In this document: positions 16,949 to 25,306 of the stretch, piece after piece | Layout of the letters: every line of letters begins with the position of its first letter | How positions within the stretch are numbered: the stretch's first letter is position 1 | DNA from: an uncultured Eubacteriales bacterium | GTDB lineage: Bacteria; Bacillota; Clostridia; Christensenellales; Aristaeellaceae | Direction: 5' to 3' | DNA length: 37,221 bases | NCBI GenBank assembly: GCA_902764915.1 | Contig: CACWXY010000038.1 | Location: 1 to 37,221, forward strand | Translations under genes and position numbers: made by a program | The notes under the pieces: generated by a model | What the model saw: only the letters and a program-made list of their open reading frames with translations | What the model was told of the DNA's origin: nothing | The model's database searches: none

Positions 16949-18320
16949 TTTTCTATCCTCTCCTGCTTTTTTGTTGAAACCTCCCGGTTTCATGACTTTG
17001 TTCCCTTCTGAAAGCGTGCGTGTCTTTATTGCTTTCATGTTTTGGCATGTTTTTGCGCCTGATTTGCTGTCAGCGAAAGCTTCGTGGTATAGAGTACCGC
17101 ACTTAAAAGTGCACAGGAAGCTCAGAACCCTGTTCCTGTTTTCATGCCAGACTGTCACCTGATGTTTCCCGCCGAAAGCCGGCTGCAGTCCGATCGCCGC
17201 GGTATAGGAACCGTGAGCAGCTTGAGATGTCCACCGGCAGCACAGTGCTGCCCGCCAGTTTTATGCGCAATGCAGGCATGCATCTGATGGTGAGGCCCCT
17301 CCTGTTCATCCCCGATGGCATTTCCGGCAAAGGCAATAAACGCCGGTATTTCATGGATCGTCCGGGTTGCAAAGCGGTTGATTTCGGAAAGCCAGGTCTG
17401 TATTTGTGCTATTCCGCAGCCTCCCATGTCGTAAAAGACTGTGGACCGGAATCATTCTCTCCTGCAGAAATCCCAGATGCTGCCTGTGATTCTACCTCCT
17501 CTGTCCATAGCATGTTTCGCCATATTCTCTGTAATCCATGACCATTCTCCTGTTGTTTATCCTCTTGTACAATGATTGACCGCCTAATCCCTTACGCATA
17601 GATTATATCACAAAAAGAAAACGTGCACTGCGGTGCAGTCCTCCGCAGACATGATAGGTCCAGGCATGCGCGTTCACTTTATAAGCTGCTCGCATATGTC
17701 CTTGCGGGAGTAGCTTCTGACGGGGATTCCGGGAAGCTTCTGATCGTTTCCCAGAAAGATTCTTCTCTGTCCGCACGGGCCTGACTGCAGTGCAAACGCC
17801 CGCTGCGCAATCCACATGCAGGTCGCAGGCAGGGAGTTTCCCCTCATACAGGTCGCACTCTTCTGCAGTCCATGGACTGCCAGAAAAATAGTTTCTCTTT
17901 AATATCTATTGTCGTTCGGGATGCCATTTTGTCCGCATTTTTGGAAATATTCAGGAAATTTTACAATCCGTACCGCGGTTCTTACTGCCTGTGTACATCC
18001 ATGAACGTTCTGGAAAAGGCAATGGACACAGATGTGCTGCAATCAAATCTGTGCTCTATAGATGCAATGTCCGTAAAAACATAGAAAATACAAAATACAC
18101 AGGGGATAACCCAGAAACCTGCCACATCTGCCTCAAAGTCCGTAAAAGGCAGCAGGAGCAGCCTGCCGTACTTTTGAACAGTATAAGACAGGCTAGCACA
18201 CTGAGTATGCTGGCCCGAATGATAAAAACGCAATTCTCCGGCCCAATGACTCATTCATTTCGCGACAGTTCCATTGCATCACCCATATGTTTGCGCGAGA
18301 AAGTTTTTCAGTCGAAATAG
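16949..18320. other. Long gene-poor region at the change in base composition
   Basis: About 1.4 kb separates the GC-rich left part from the EPS locus. Weakly protein-like minus-strand frames occur at 17155-17427, 17674-17817 and about 17410-17575. They have no ribosome sites and match nothing I know; they may be gene debris. An extended -10 promoter lies at 17602-17610. No mobile-element ends were identified. Confidence 0.5.
17602..17610 (-). promoter_or_regulatory. Extended -10 promoter upstream of the secreted protein/sensor kinase pair
   Basis: On the minus strand TGATATAAT is a perfect extended -10. No good -35 is present. It points toward the sensor kinase operon, but about 650 bases of unexplained sequence lie between, so the leader would be long or a small gene is hidden there. 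Confidence 0.5.
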
Positions 18321-18349
18321 TTGGAAAGCAATGCACATTGTGTTATATT
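18321..18349 (+). promoter_or_regulatory. Promoter of the exopolysaccharide locus
   Basis: TTGGAA (18321-18326) and TATATT (18344-18349) are separated by exactly 17 bases, and TGT precedes the -10 as an extension. Transcription would start near 18356, about 150 bases before the first gene. This is the best sigma-A promoter in the window. Confidence 0.7.
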
Positions 18350-18456
18350 TTAATGGCAAGCTTTGATATCCATTTGGAGCATGCAAAACGAAAACCGCTC
18401 TGCCTCACCAGACGACTTGCTGGGTCGTATCGATTTTCTGCATTAATATAGTCAGA

Positions 18457-18478
18457 AGCGATGTGCAACCACATCGCT
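18457..18478 (+). promoter_or_regulatory. Perfect leader hairpin, candidate antiterminator-binding RNA
   Basis: AGCGATGTG (18457-18465) and CACATCGCT (18470-18478) form a nine-pair perfect stem closed by a CAAC tetraloop. It lies in the transcribed leader 30 bases before the start of a LoaP-like NusG paralogue. LoaP proteins are known to bind a hairpin in the leader of the operons they control. This hairpin has no U-run, so it is not an ordinary terminator. The functional link is inferred. Confidence 0.5.
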
Positions 18479-18508
18479 ATGGCGAAGCTATGCACAGGAG
18501 GACAGATC

Positions 18509-19015
18509 ATGTATGCTTACTGTTTTTTCTGCGAAACAGCCAGGTGCGGCTATATTGCGAGAACGGCTGAACAGATACTTCAATGTAAGGCTATTTCTCC
18601 AAAGCAGGTTCAGCACACCTGGCATCAGGGGAAAATGGTGGATGTAATACATGATCTGCTTCCAGGATATGTGTTTATATATACAGAAAATGAGCCATTG
18701 GATATTGTGCGAATACGAGAAATCAGCGGCGTGATTCGATGTCTGTCATCCTCAGAAAGCCATTATGAACTGACAGATACTGACAAGCAATTCGCTGTGA
18801 TGCTTTATGAGCATCAGGGCGTAATCGGCAAGACAAAGGTCTACCAGGAAGGCCAGATGATCCGTATATGCCAGGGTGCCTTTGAGGGCGTCGAGACGAA
18901 AATTCTGAAGGTCAATCGTCATAAGCAGAGAATGCAGATAGAAATCCCATTCGCAAACATGCCGGTAAAGACATGGGTGGAATTTGAGATTGTAACGGAT
19001 ACGTCAGGCGAATAA
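18509..19015 (+). CDS. loaP: LoaP-like specialised NusG paralogue (transcription antiterminator)
   Basis: The 168-residue protein has an N-terminal NGN domain with the family block DLLPGYVFIYTENEP (about 53-67) and a C-terminal KOW domain around VYQEGQMIRICQGAFEG (about 111-127). Such NusG paralogues join RNA polymerase and let it pass terminators in long polysaccharide or antibiotic operons. The first residues, YAYCFFCETARC, are Cys-rich. The start at 18509 is fixed by CAGGAGGAC; the open frame from 18461 overlaps the leader hairpin. The stop overlaps the next ATG by one base. Being first gene of a long EPS locus matches the LoaP arrangement. The symbol is by analogy. Confidence 0.8.
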   Translation: MYAYCFFCETARCGYIARTAEQILQCKAISPKQVQHTWHQGKMVDVIHDLLPGYVFIYTENEPLDIVRIREISGVIRCLSSSESHYELTDTDKQFAVMLYEHQGVIGKTKVYQEGQMIRICQGAFEGVETKILKVNRHKQRMQIEIPFANMPVKTWVEFEIVTDTSGE

Positions 19016-20580
19016 TGCCGGCCATAATGAAGAGGTCAGAATCAATGAAAGACTACATCCCCCTACACGGTGCACATGAGCGCAGCGAAGCAGTACTTCA
19101 AAGCGATAGTGCCATCTATGCTGTAAGGAACTATACGGGTATCGACTGGAAAGGGCTGATCTACCGGCTGCTCGAAAACATGCATTGGATTCTGCTTGCG
19201 GCAGTTATATGCGCCGTTGCAGCGGGGCTGTATGTGAAATTGGCCGTCGTGCCCATATACCAGGCAACGTCCAAAATGTATATAGCCGGCTCAGAAACAA
19301 CGATTTCGCTTTCTGATATCCAGTTGGGGTCCAGCCTCGCTGTCGATTATCAGGAAGCTTTTAAAATATGGCACGTGCATGAGATGGTAGACGAGAGATT
19401 AGGTCTGGATTACAGCTATGGAAAGCTTGCCGGCATGGTTTCTGTAAGCAGTCCAAGCGGTTCTCATGTATTGTATATCAATATTCAGTCTCCTGATCCG
19501 CAGGAAGCGAAGTTGCTGGCTGACACATATGCAGAGGTTGTCCAGGAATACATTACGGAAAAAATGGAGCTTCGAAGGCCGCAGGTACTTGAAATTGCAC
19601 AGACTCCCACGCAGCCAATCTCTCCCAATATCCAGTCATCCATTGTAAAAGCGTTTGCGTTCGGCGCTTTACTGGCAGCTTTTATCATTGCTTTTCTGTA
19701 CCTGATGGATGACAGGGTTCGTACAAGTGATGACATCGAGAAGGCGACAGGACTTGCGACACTCGGCGTTGTTTCCAGACAGAATCAGAAAAGCGAGAGT
19801 ACAGCTCGTTTCGATCCTGGTCAGACCATGGATACACCGCATCAGGCCGTTATTCAGGGCAGTCTGCAGCTTGACTACGCCGGAAACGAATCCATCAATA
19901 CGATTTGCTCTTCCATCATGTTTGCAGGGAAAAATCTCAGACGAATCGCGATTACAAGCTGTGATGCGGATAATGGAAAAACGTTCCTTGCCATCCGAAT
20001 TGCCTACAGCATGGCCTCTCGTGGCAAGAAAGTACTGCTCATCGACGGTGACCTGAGAAAGTCCGTCATGAATGGGCACTACAGAATCACGCATGTCGAC
20101 AAAGGATTGGCTCACTATTTGTCCGGTCAGGCCCCTTTGCAAGATGCCATTTATTCCACAAATTATGAAAACCTGTTTCTGCTTCCGGTGGGCGAGCTTG
20201 TGAAGACACCCCTTCCGCTGCTGTCATCATCCGATTTTGAAAAGCTGATGAAAATGACAGGCAGCGAGTTTGACATGGTTATTGTGGACACGCCTCCCAT
20301 CGGCATTATCATTGACGCAGCGGAAATAGCCAAGCATTGCGATGGCAGCATACTTGTGCTGGAACAGAACAAACAGACCAGGAACGCGCTGCAGTACGCG
20401 CAGAGAATCATGGAGCAGACCGGAACGCCGATCATCGGCTGTGTACTCAACAATGTGGTATTAAACGGTCTGTATCAGAAACATTACTATGGCCATTATG
20501 GCAGCGGATATTATTATGGTGACGATAAAGCCGGGAAAGCCAGTCGACATTTCGGCGGCATGAGAAAGGGAAAGAAGTGA
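19015..20580 (+). CDS. Chain-length regulator (Wzz) fused to a bacterial tyrosine kinase
   Basis: The protein combines the modules that are separate CapA and CapB proteins in many Bacillota. Two membrane helices (about 59-80 and 210-230) bracket the Wzz domain, with the Pro-rich PTQPISPNIQ before the second. The kinase part has a P-loop at about 315-323 ending GKT, Walker A' LLIDGDLRK and Walker B MVIVDTPP. A C-terminal Tyr cluster (YQKHYYGHYGSGYYYG) is the expected autophosphorylation site. The P-loop (SCDADNGKT) lacks the usual G-E-G-K-S, an oddity. The start at 19015 overlaps the previous stop; ATG 19045, behind AAGAGG, is equally possible. It should control polymer length and assembly. 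No cognate phosphatase is seen. Confidence 0.88.
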   Translation: MPAIMKRSESMKDYIPLHGAHERSEAVLQSDSAIYAVRNYTGIDWKGLIYRLLENMHWILLAAVICAVAAGLYVKLAVVPIYQATSKMYIAGSETTISLSDIQLGSSLAVDYQEAFKIWHVHEMVDERLGLDYSYGKLAGMVSVSSPSGSHVLYINIQSPDPQEAKLLADTYAEVVQEYITEKMELRRPQVLEIAQTPTQPISPNIQSSIVKAFAFGALLAAFIIAFLYLMDDRVRTSDDIEKATGLATLGVVSRQNQKSESTARFDPGQTMDTPHQAVIQGSLQLDYAGNESINTICSSIMFAGKNLRRIAITSCDADNGKTFLAIRIAYSMASRGKKVLLIDGDLRKSVMNGHYRITHVDKGLAHYLSGQAPLQDAIYSTNYENLFLLPVGELVKTPLPLLSSSDFEKLMKMTGSEFDMVIVDTPPIGIIIDAAEIAKHCDGSILVLEQNKQTRNALQYAQRIMEQTGTPIIGCVLNNVVLNGLYQKHYYGHYGSGYYYGDDKAGKASRHFGGMRKGKK

Positions 20581-21596
20581 ATAAGCGGAGGAAGGTCATT
20601 TTCAGAGCCTTCATTCTGTCTCTGATTGTGATCACTGCACTTTTTATCGCCTTACGAGCCATTGACGGATGGCAGAAAAGGCAGTTCCCAGAGTCGCGCG
20701 AGAGTGGAACTGCTGAGTTCATGCAGTCCACCGCCATTGTCTGGCAGGGTGAAAGATACAAGCAGAAACCAGGCGTAGAAATCCTATTATTCTCTGGCAT
20801 TGACCGCGAGATGAATGATCTGACAGGTGTGCGGACCAGCCGTTATCGAAGCGGCGGACAGGCTGACTTTCTCTTGCTTCTTGCCATAGATCAGAACAGC
20901 GAAGTGATTCATCAGCTATTGATTGATCGGGATACCATTACCGATGTAACGGTTTTAAGCTCTTTCGGTCAGGAAACCGGAACGCGAAAAATGCAGATCT
21001 GCCTGTCTAACAGCTATGGCGCGAACAGGGATGAAAACGCCCGCTATACTATGAAGGCTGTTCGCGGGCTGATGAACGACATCGACATCGACGGGTATTA
21101 TATGATCGATCTGGCCGCGGTGGACTTGCTCAGCGAAGCACTTGGCGGAATTACGGTAACCGTTCCGGATGATATGACGCAGGTGAATCCCCTCTGGCAC
21201 AAAGGCGCTGTCATTACCGTTTCAGGGCAGGAAGCAGTGAGCTTTGTCCAGGCAAGGAAAAACGCAGGAGACGGAACCAATGAAGCGCGCATGAATCGTC
21301 AAAGCCTGTTTATGGACAGCGCTACGGCAGCGCTGCGAGCCTGTATCGCGAAAGACCCTGATGCAGCCGTTCAGCTCCTGACATCGCTTGAGTCAAGCTC
21401 CGCTACAAACTTATCCCAGCAGTGGATTGTAGACATTCTTCAGCAGTCGGTCAGCTACACTGTTCTTCCGCCGGACCGTCTTGAAGGGAAGCACCTTATT
21501 AACGATGAGGGATATATGGAATTTCATGTTCAGGACGGCAGCGCAGAAGCATGGATCATGAATACGCTCTACACCAGACTGTCAGGCGATCTATGA
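20577..21596 (+). CDS. LytR-CpsA-Psr (LCP) family protein
   Basis: The 339-residue protein has one N-terminal membrane helix (about 9-28) and an extracellular LCP domain. Visible LCP blocks are GGQADFLLLLAID (93-105), the Arg/Asp pair in LLIDRDTITDV (Arg118, Asp119), GGITVTVPDDM and the Arg-containing VQARKNAGDGTNEARMNRQ. LCP enzymes transfer undecaprenyl-linked polymers to the cell wall. The final step of this locus may thus be wall attachment. The GTG start overlaps the kinase stop (GTGA), indicating translational coupling. Length is normal for the family. Confidence 0.88.
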   Translation: MNKRRKVIFRAFILSLIVITALFIALRAIDGWQKRQFPESRESGTAEFMQSTAIVWQGERYKQKPGVEILLFSGIDREMNDLTGVRTSRYRSGGQADFLLLLAIDQNSEVIHQLLIDRDTITDVTVLSSFGQETGTRKMQICLSNSYGANRDENARYTMKAVRGLMNDIDIDGYYMIDLAAVDLLSEALGGITVTVPDDMTQVNPLWHKGAVITVSGQEAVSFVQARKNAGDGTNEARMNRQSLFMDSATAALRACIAKDPDAAVQLLTSLESSSATNLSQQWIVDILQQSVSYTVLPPDRLEGKHLINDEGYMEFHVQDGSAEAWIMNTLYTRLSGDL

Positions 21597-21642
21597 TGGT
21601 TTCCATGTTAAGGTTTCAGTTTTCTATAAGGAGGAACATCCC

Positions 21643-22077
21643 ATGAAAAAAGTGCTGTGCGCAGTTATAACGGTCATGCTTTTGCTTACAGTGACAGCAT
21701 TCTCCAGGGCCGTTGACTCCGTTGAAATACCGACAACGCCATCGGAAATTGAGGATATCATCGAGGAGCATCAGACGGTTTACCGGCTGACAGTGCACTA
21801 CATTTACTACGACGGGCGAACTGCCGCGGCAACATATACAGCGCAATTGGACGTAGGCGCCGCGTACAGCGTAATCTCGCCTGAAATCAGCGGTTATATA
21901 CCCAGCACGTATGTTGTAAGCGGCGTTATGCCGGCGAGAAATGTCGAGTATACGGTGGTTTATATCCCGATAGAAGGACTTATGAGACCGGGAAGTCCGC
22001 TTCTGACAATTGAGGATTACGAAACGCCATTGGGCCTTGGCGCCTCAATCATGAATGTTGGCATCTGCATTGAATAA
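21643..22077 (+). CDS. Small secreted protein with one MucBP-like repeat
   Basis: A signal peptide (VLCAVITVMLLLTVTAFS) is followed by a short acidic linker. One beta-rich repeat then reads RLTVHYIYYDGRTAAATYTA through MPARNVEYTVVYIP (about 49-107). It resembles the MucBP-like or listerial-type repeats of Gram-positive surface proteins, which often occur in several copies; here only one is present. A C-terminal stretch of about 37 residues has no wall-anchor motif. AAGGAGGA precedes the ATG. It lies between the LCP gene and a solute-binding protein, so it may bind or organise polymer at the surface. That role is inferred. Confidence 0.75.
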   Translation: MKKVLCAVITVMLLLTVTAFSRAVDSVEIPTTPSEIEDIIEEHQTVYRLTVHYIYYDGRTAAATYTAQLDVGAAYSVISPEISGYIPSTYVVSGVMPARNVEYTVVYIPIEGLMRPGSPLLTIEDYETPLGLGASIMNVGICIE

Positions 22078-22124
22078 CCAGCAACACGGTTCATGCGTAA
22101 ATATTTGGAAAGCCAGGTGATTCG

Positions 22125-24686
22125 ATGAAGAAACTGTTCTGCCTGATTCTCGCAGCGTTCCTTGTTTTCAGCGCCACAGGAGCCTTTGCCGAAGACGAAC
22201 CTGTTACGTTTGATGAAGAGAACGTGACAGATGTGTTCTCATCAGAGGCTGACACTTTCGATGAAGACGGACTTGTTACGTTTGACGAAGACGAGCTTGT
22301 TACGTTCGATGAAGAGAACGAAACAGATCCGTTCTCATCAGAGGCTGACACTTTTAACGAAGACATGGAACTTATCTACTATGACTATGATGATATAACC
22401 ATCGGAAATCCAACTCCGCTGAACGGTCAGTTCTTCACCAATCTGTGGGGAAACGCAACAAGCGATACGGATGTGCGGCATCTGGTGAACGGATACAGTC
22501 TGATAACGTGGGACAGTGAGATCAGCCTGTTCCGCTTTGACCGTTCCGTTGTCAGCGGGGCGGTTATCTTCGAGGATCTGGACGAAAACAGAACCTATCT
22601 GCTTTCGCTGTATACCGATTTGTATTATTCCGACGGTACACCGATCACTGCGTGGGATTATGCCTTTTCCGTGCTTTTCCAGTGCAATCCGGTCATTGCG
22701 CAGCTGGGCGGTCATCCCGCCGTTTATGATTTCCTCGTCGGCTATGAAGATTATGTGAGCGGTGCAGCCCCTTATATTTCCGGTGTGCGGGTTCTGACCG
22801 ATAATCTCATTATCTTTACTGTCAAGAAGGAATCCCTCCCCTATTTTTACGAACTGTCAAGACTGGCTTTTGAGCCTTATCCCATAGAAGCAATCGCGCC
22901 GGGCTGCAAAGTGTACGACGAAGGCAGCGGTGTGTTCATCGGCAATGCTGCCGGCCGGAATGAGACTTTGTTTACCGCTGAGCGGCTCAGCAGCTCGATT
23001 CTCAATCCCGCTACCGGCTATCTGTCACATCCCAATCCGGTTTCCGGGCCATATTGTCTAGTTTCCTATGATGGCGTGACAGCAGCATTTGAGATCAATC
23101 CATTTTACAAGGGCAATGAAACCGGCGCCAAGCCTCGCATCAAGCGCCTGACGTATACAGTCGCTGACAACACTACCATGATAGATGATCTGGGCAGCGG
23201 ACAGTTTGCGCTGCTCAATAAAGTGACCTACTCACCAACCATTACTGAAGGCCTGCACCTTGTTGCGGACAACGCCCAGTATACGCGCAGTGCGTATCCG
23301 CGCACCGGCCTTACCTATTTCTACTTCAACCCTGAAAGTGAGCTTGTCCAGGATGACAGAATCCGGCAGGCTGTTGCATACTGCTTCGACAAGGATTCCT
23401 TTGTTACCCATTATGTCGGCGCTTTTGGACTGAAAGTGGATGGACTCTACGGCATCGGACAATGGATGTACGCCGCTGCTACCGGGACAATGGCCTATCC
23501 GGGCGTCCTCGAGGATGACACGACTGAGGAAGATGAAGCGCTCTACCAGACAAGCATGGAAGAATGGGAGCAGCTGTCACTGGATGGTCTGACCCTGTAT
23601 GAACTTGATACCGACAAAGCCGCCTCTTTACTGGAAGAGGCGGGATGGACGCTGAATGAGCGCGGAGAACCTTTTAATCCCGAAACAGATGACGTTCGTT
23701 ACAAGCTGGTGAACGGAGAGATGCGGGGACTGGAACTGAGACTTGGCTATCAGCCTCGTGCCGATCTTGAACAGGCTTTTGCAGACTATCTGGTTCAGAA
23801 TCTCGCTGAATCCGGAATTCGTCTGATTGTTTCTCCTCTTGATTTTGATCCTGTTGTGGAAGCGCATAATGAGCAGACGTTTGCCGGGCTGGACCTCATC
23901 TATCTTGGGGATAATTTCAATATCAGTTTTGATCCGGCTCTGTTTTTCTGGGATAACACGGAGGAACCCGCTTCAGTCCTGGAGACAAATTCGCTTCGCA
24001 CGGTATATCAGGAACTGCTGGACTTGTCTGAGGATATGGATCATACCGAACCCAAGGACATCCTTGGGTACATGAAGAAATGGATTCGTCTGCAGGAACG
24101 GCTGACCGAAACACTGCCGATCATTCCAGTGTATACCAATATTTATTTTGATTTCTATACAAGGGAGCTCGATCGATACTGGATCGACGCAGATGTGTCT
24201 TGGGGCAAGGCCATCGTGCCAGCACGTATGCACAGCATTAAGACAGCGCAGAATAAAGTCGGTATTGAAGTTGAACTCGAATATGCTGACGGCACTGGCG
24301 ATCTGAATCTGAATGATCTTATCCGACCGGCAGAGCATGAAAGCGTTGACTATTCATATGGAGCGCTTTCACGCTTTCCCGCGGAAATAAGAGAGCAGAT
24401 TCCGTCGGAGTACAGAACAGTTTACGAGTTTGTCGCCGCAAGTCTTGATTCCGAGATTGAGGAAGACCAGGACGCCATCGAGATGAGTTTTGCGTTCCAG
24501 ACATATTATGACGAAGGCGAGACAGTCTATGTGCTGTTCGGCATCCCAGGCAGGGGAAGTGACGTTGACTGGTTTGTCTGCGAAGGAACAGGGGCCTCCG
24601 ATGGCAGCATAAGCGTCACGCTTGAAAAAGAGCAATGGGAAAAGCTCGTTGACATTACTTTCGCGATTGCTGTTGTCAGTCAGTAA
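22125..24686 (+). CDS. Long family-5 extracellular solute-binding protein
   Basis: The 853-residue protein begins with a signal peptide (cleavage near FAEDE, residue 22-23; no lipobox cysteine seen). An acidic repeat stretch (about 24-85) follows. The solute-binding family 5 body (about 90-700) has ITAWDYAFSVLFQ, DDRIRQAVAYCFDKDSF and DLVQ-type substrate-lobe features (ADYLVQNLAESGIRL). The last 150 residues form an extra domain I cannot name. Family 5 members normally have about 550 residues and bind peptides for ABC importers, but no permease or ATPase gene is nearby. Its place inside an EPS locus suggests it binds something at the surface rather than feeding a transporter. AGGTGA precedes the start. 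Confidence 0.85.
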   Translation: MKKLFCLILAAFLVFSATGAFAEDEPVTFDEENVTDVFSSEADTFDEDGLVTFDEDELVTFDEENETDPFSSEADTFNEDMELIYYDYDDITIGNPTPLNGQFFTNLWGNATSDTDVRHLVNGYSLITWDSEISLFRFDRSVVSGAVIFEDLDENRTYLLSLYTDLYYSDGTPITAWDYAFSVLFQCNPVIAQLGGHPAVYDFLVGYEDYVSGAAPYISGVRVLTDNLIIFTVKKESLPYFYELSRLAFEPYPIEAIAPGCKVYDEGSGVFIGNAAGRNETLFTAERLSSSILNPATGYLSHPNPVSGPYCLVSYDGVTAAFEINPFYKGNETGAKPRIKRLTYTVADNTTMIDDLGSGQFALLNKVTYSPTITEGLHLVADNAQYTRSAYPRTGLTYFYFNPESELVQDDRIRQAVAYCFDKDSFVTHYVGAFGLKVDGLYGIGQWMYAAATGTMAYPGVLEDDTTEEDEALYQTSMEEWEQLSLDGLTLYELDTDKAASLLEEAGWTLNERGEPFNPETDDVRYKLVNGEMRGLELRLGYQPRADLEQAFADYLVQNLAESGIRLIVSPLDFDPVVEAHNEQTFAGLDLIYLGDNFNISFDPALFFWDNTEEPASVLETNSLRTVYQELLDLSEDMDHTEPKDILGYMKKWIRLQERLTETLPIIPVYTNIYFDFYTRELDRYWIDADVSWGKAIVPARMHSIKTAQNKVGIEVELEYADGTGDLNLNDLIRPAEHESVDYSYGALSRFPAEIREQIPSEYRTVYEFVAASLDSEIEEDQDAIEMSFAFQTYYDEGETVYVLFGIPGRGSDVDWFVCEGTGASDGSISVTLEKEQWEKLVDITFAIAVVSQ
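22203..22352 (+). repeat. Direct repeat in the N-terminal acidic region of the solute-binding protein gene
   Basis: A block starting GTTACGTTTGATGAAGAGAA (22203) recurs 96 bases later (from 22299) with few changes, including the long identical run that encodes FSSEADTF. A shorter partial copy starts at 22275. The repeats keep frame and encode VTFDEEN, TDxFSSEADTF units. Confidence 0.75.
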
Positions 24687-24691
24687 AGACC

Positions 24692-25229
24692 AATTGGCAT
24701 TTACTGTTTTTCCCTCTGCGCATCGTAGCGTTTCCTTTCTATCTGCAAATCAGCATGGCCATCATCATGAATGATGGCTTCCCCCTGTATTCCATCGTCC
24801 GCTTCGGGAAAGGGGCAAAAATCGGAAGTTCTGAATAACGATTGTAAGGACGATGGTCAAAAATGCTGACAGAATCGACGACCGCACTACGGCAGATCAC
24901 AATCCCCATATCACACACGTTGGCAGGATTCTGCGAAAAACCACACTGGACAAAACCGCCAATCTGATCAAGATTCTCCAGAGGGCGATACGCTTCGTCG
25001 GCCCACAGTCCGAACTTTGAAGTATATCAGCACAGAAAAAGAACGCTTGGAAGTTCGCTCCGGCATGCCGGATTCCGATTTGATTCAGCTCATTCATCCG
25101 GATGAATTCATGGGTTCAGAAGCTCCAGATGTCCTTTCAGAAAAGCTTGCGCTGAAAACAAAAAAACACTTTCCGGATCAAGCATGCGGAAACAGTCAGC
25201 TTTTCGACGGACATCCGATTCCTTTTTAA
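24692..25229 (+). pseudogene. Shattered initiating sugar-phosphate transferase (WbaP/EpsL type)
   Basis: Three successive frames add up to the soluble end of a polyprenyl-phosphate sugar-1-phosphate transferase. Frame one (24692-24838) gives LRIVAFPFYLQISMAIIMND then GFPLYSIVRFGKGAKIG, matching the membrane-hairpin and GPVFxxQxRxG region. Frame two (24853-25020) gives MVKNADRIDDRTTADHNPHI, GRILRKTTLDKTANLIKILQ and FVGPQSEL, the family's RKTSLDELPQL and VGPRPEL blocks with decay. Frame three (25017-25229) gives KYISTEKERLEVRSGMPDSD, the ERLxVRPGITD block. Two frameshifts plus lost residues (for example the DELPQL core) make it non-functional. It sits where an intact initiating enzyme would be expected in the EPS locus. 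Confidence 0.75.
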
Positions 25230-25306
25230 CGATTGAAGCGGTTTTTTGCAAATGCTCTGACTTTCTGGCATTCAAAACTAAATAGATAGCAGAAAGGCAT
25301 TACTCC

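Noticed and set aside
17155..17427. 90-codon minus-strand frame with weakly protein-like sequence
   Set aside because: It may be gene debris, but I found no family pattern and no ribosome site, so it is mentioned only within the gap description.
17674..17817. 47-codon minus-strand frame ending in a plausible helical tail
   Set aside because: The composition is protein-like, but there is no ribosome site and no family match, so it is left out as a gene.
18040..18150. Two copies of GTCCGTAAAA before the EPS promoter
   Set aside because: Only two short copies with irregular spacing; not enough for an operator or CRISPR-like array.
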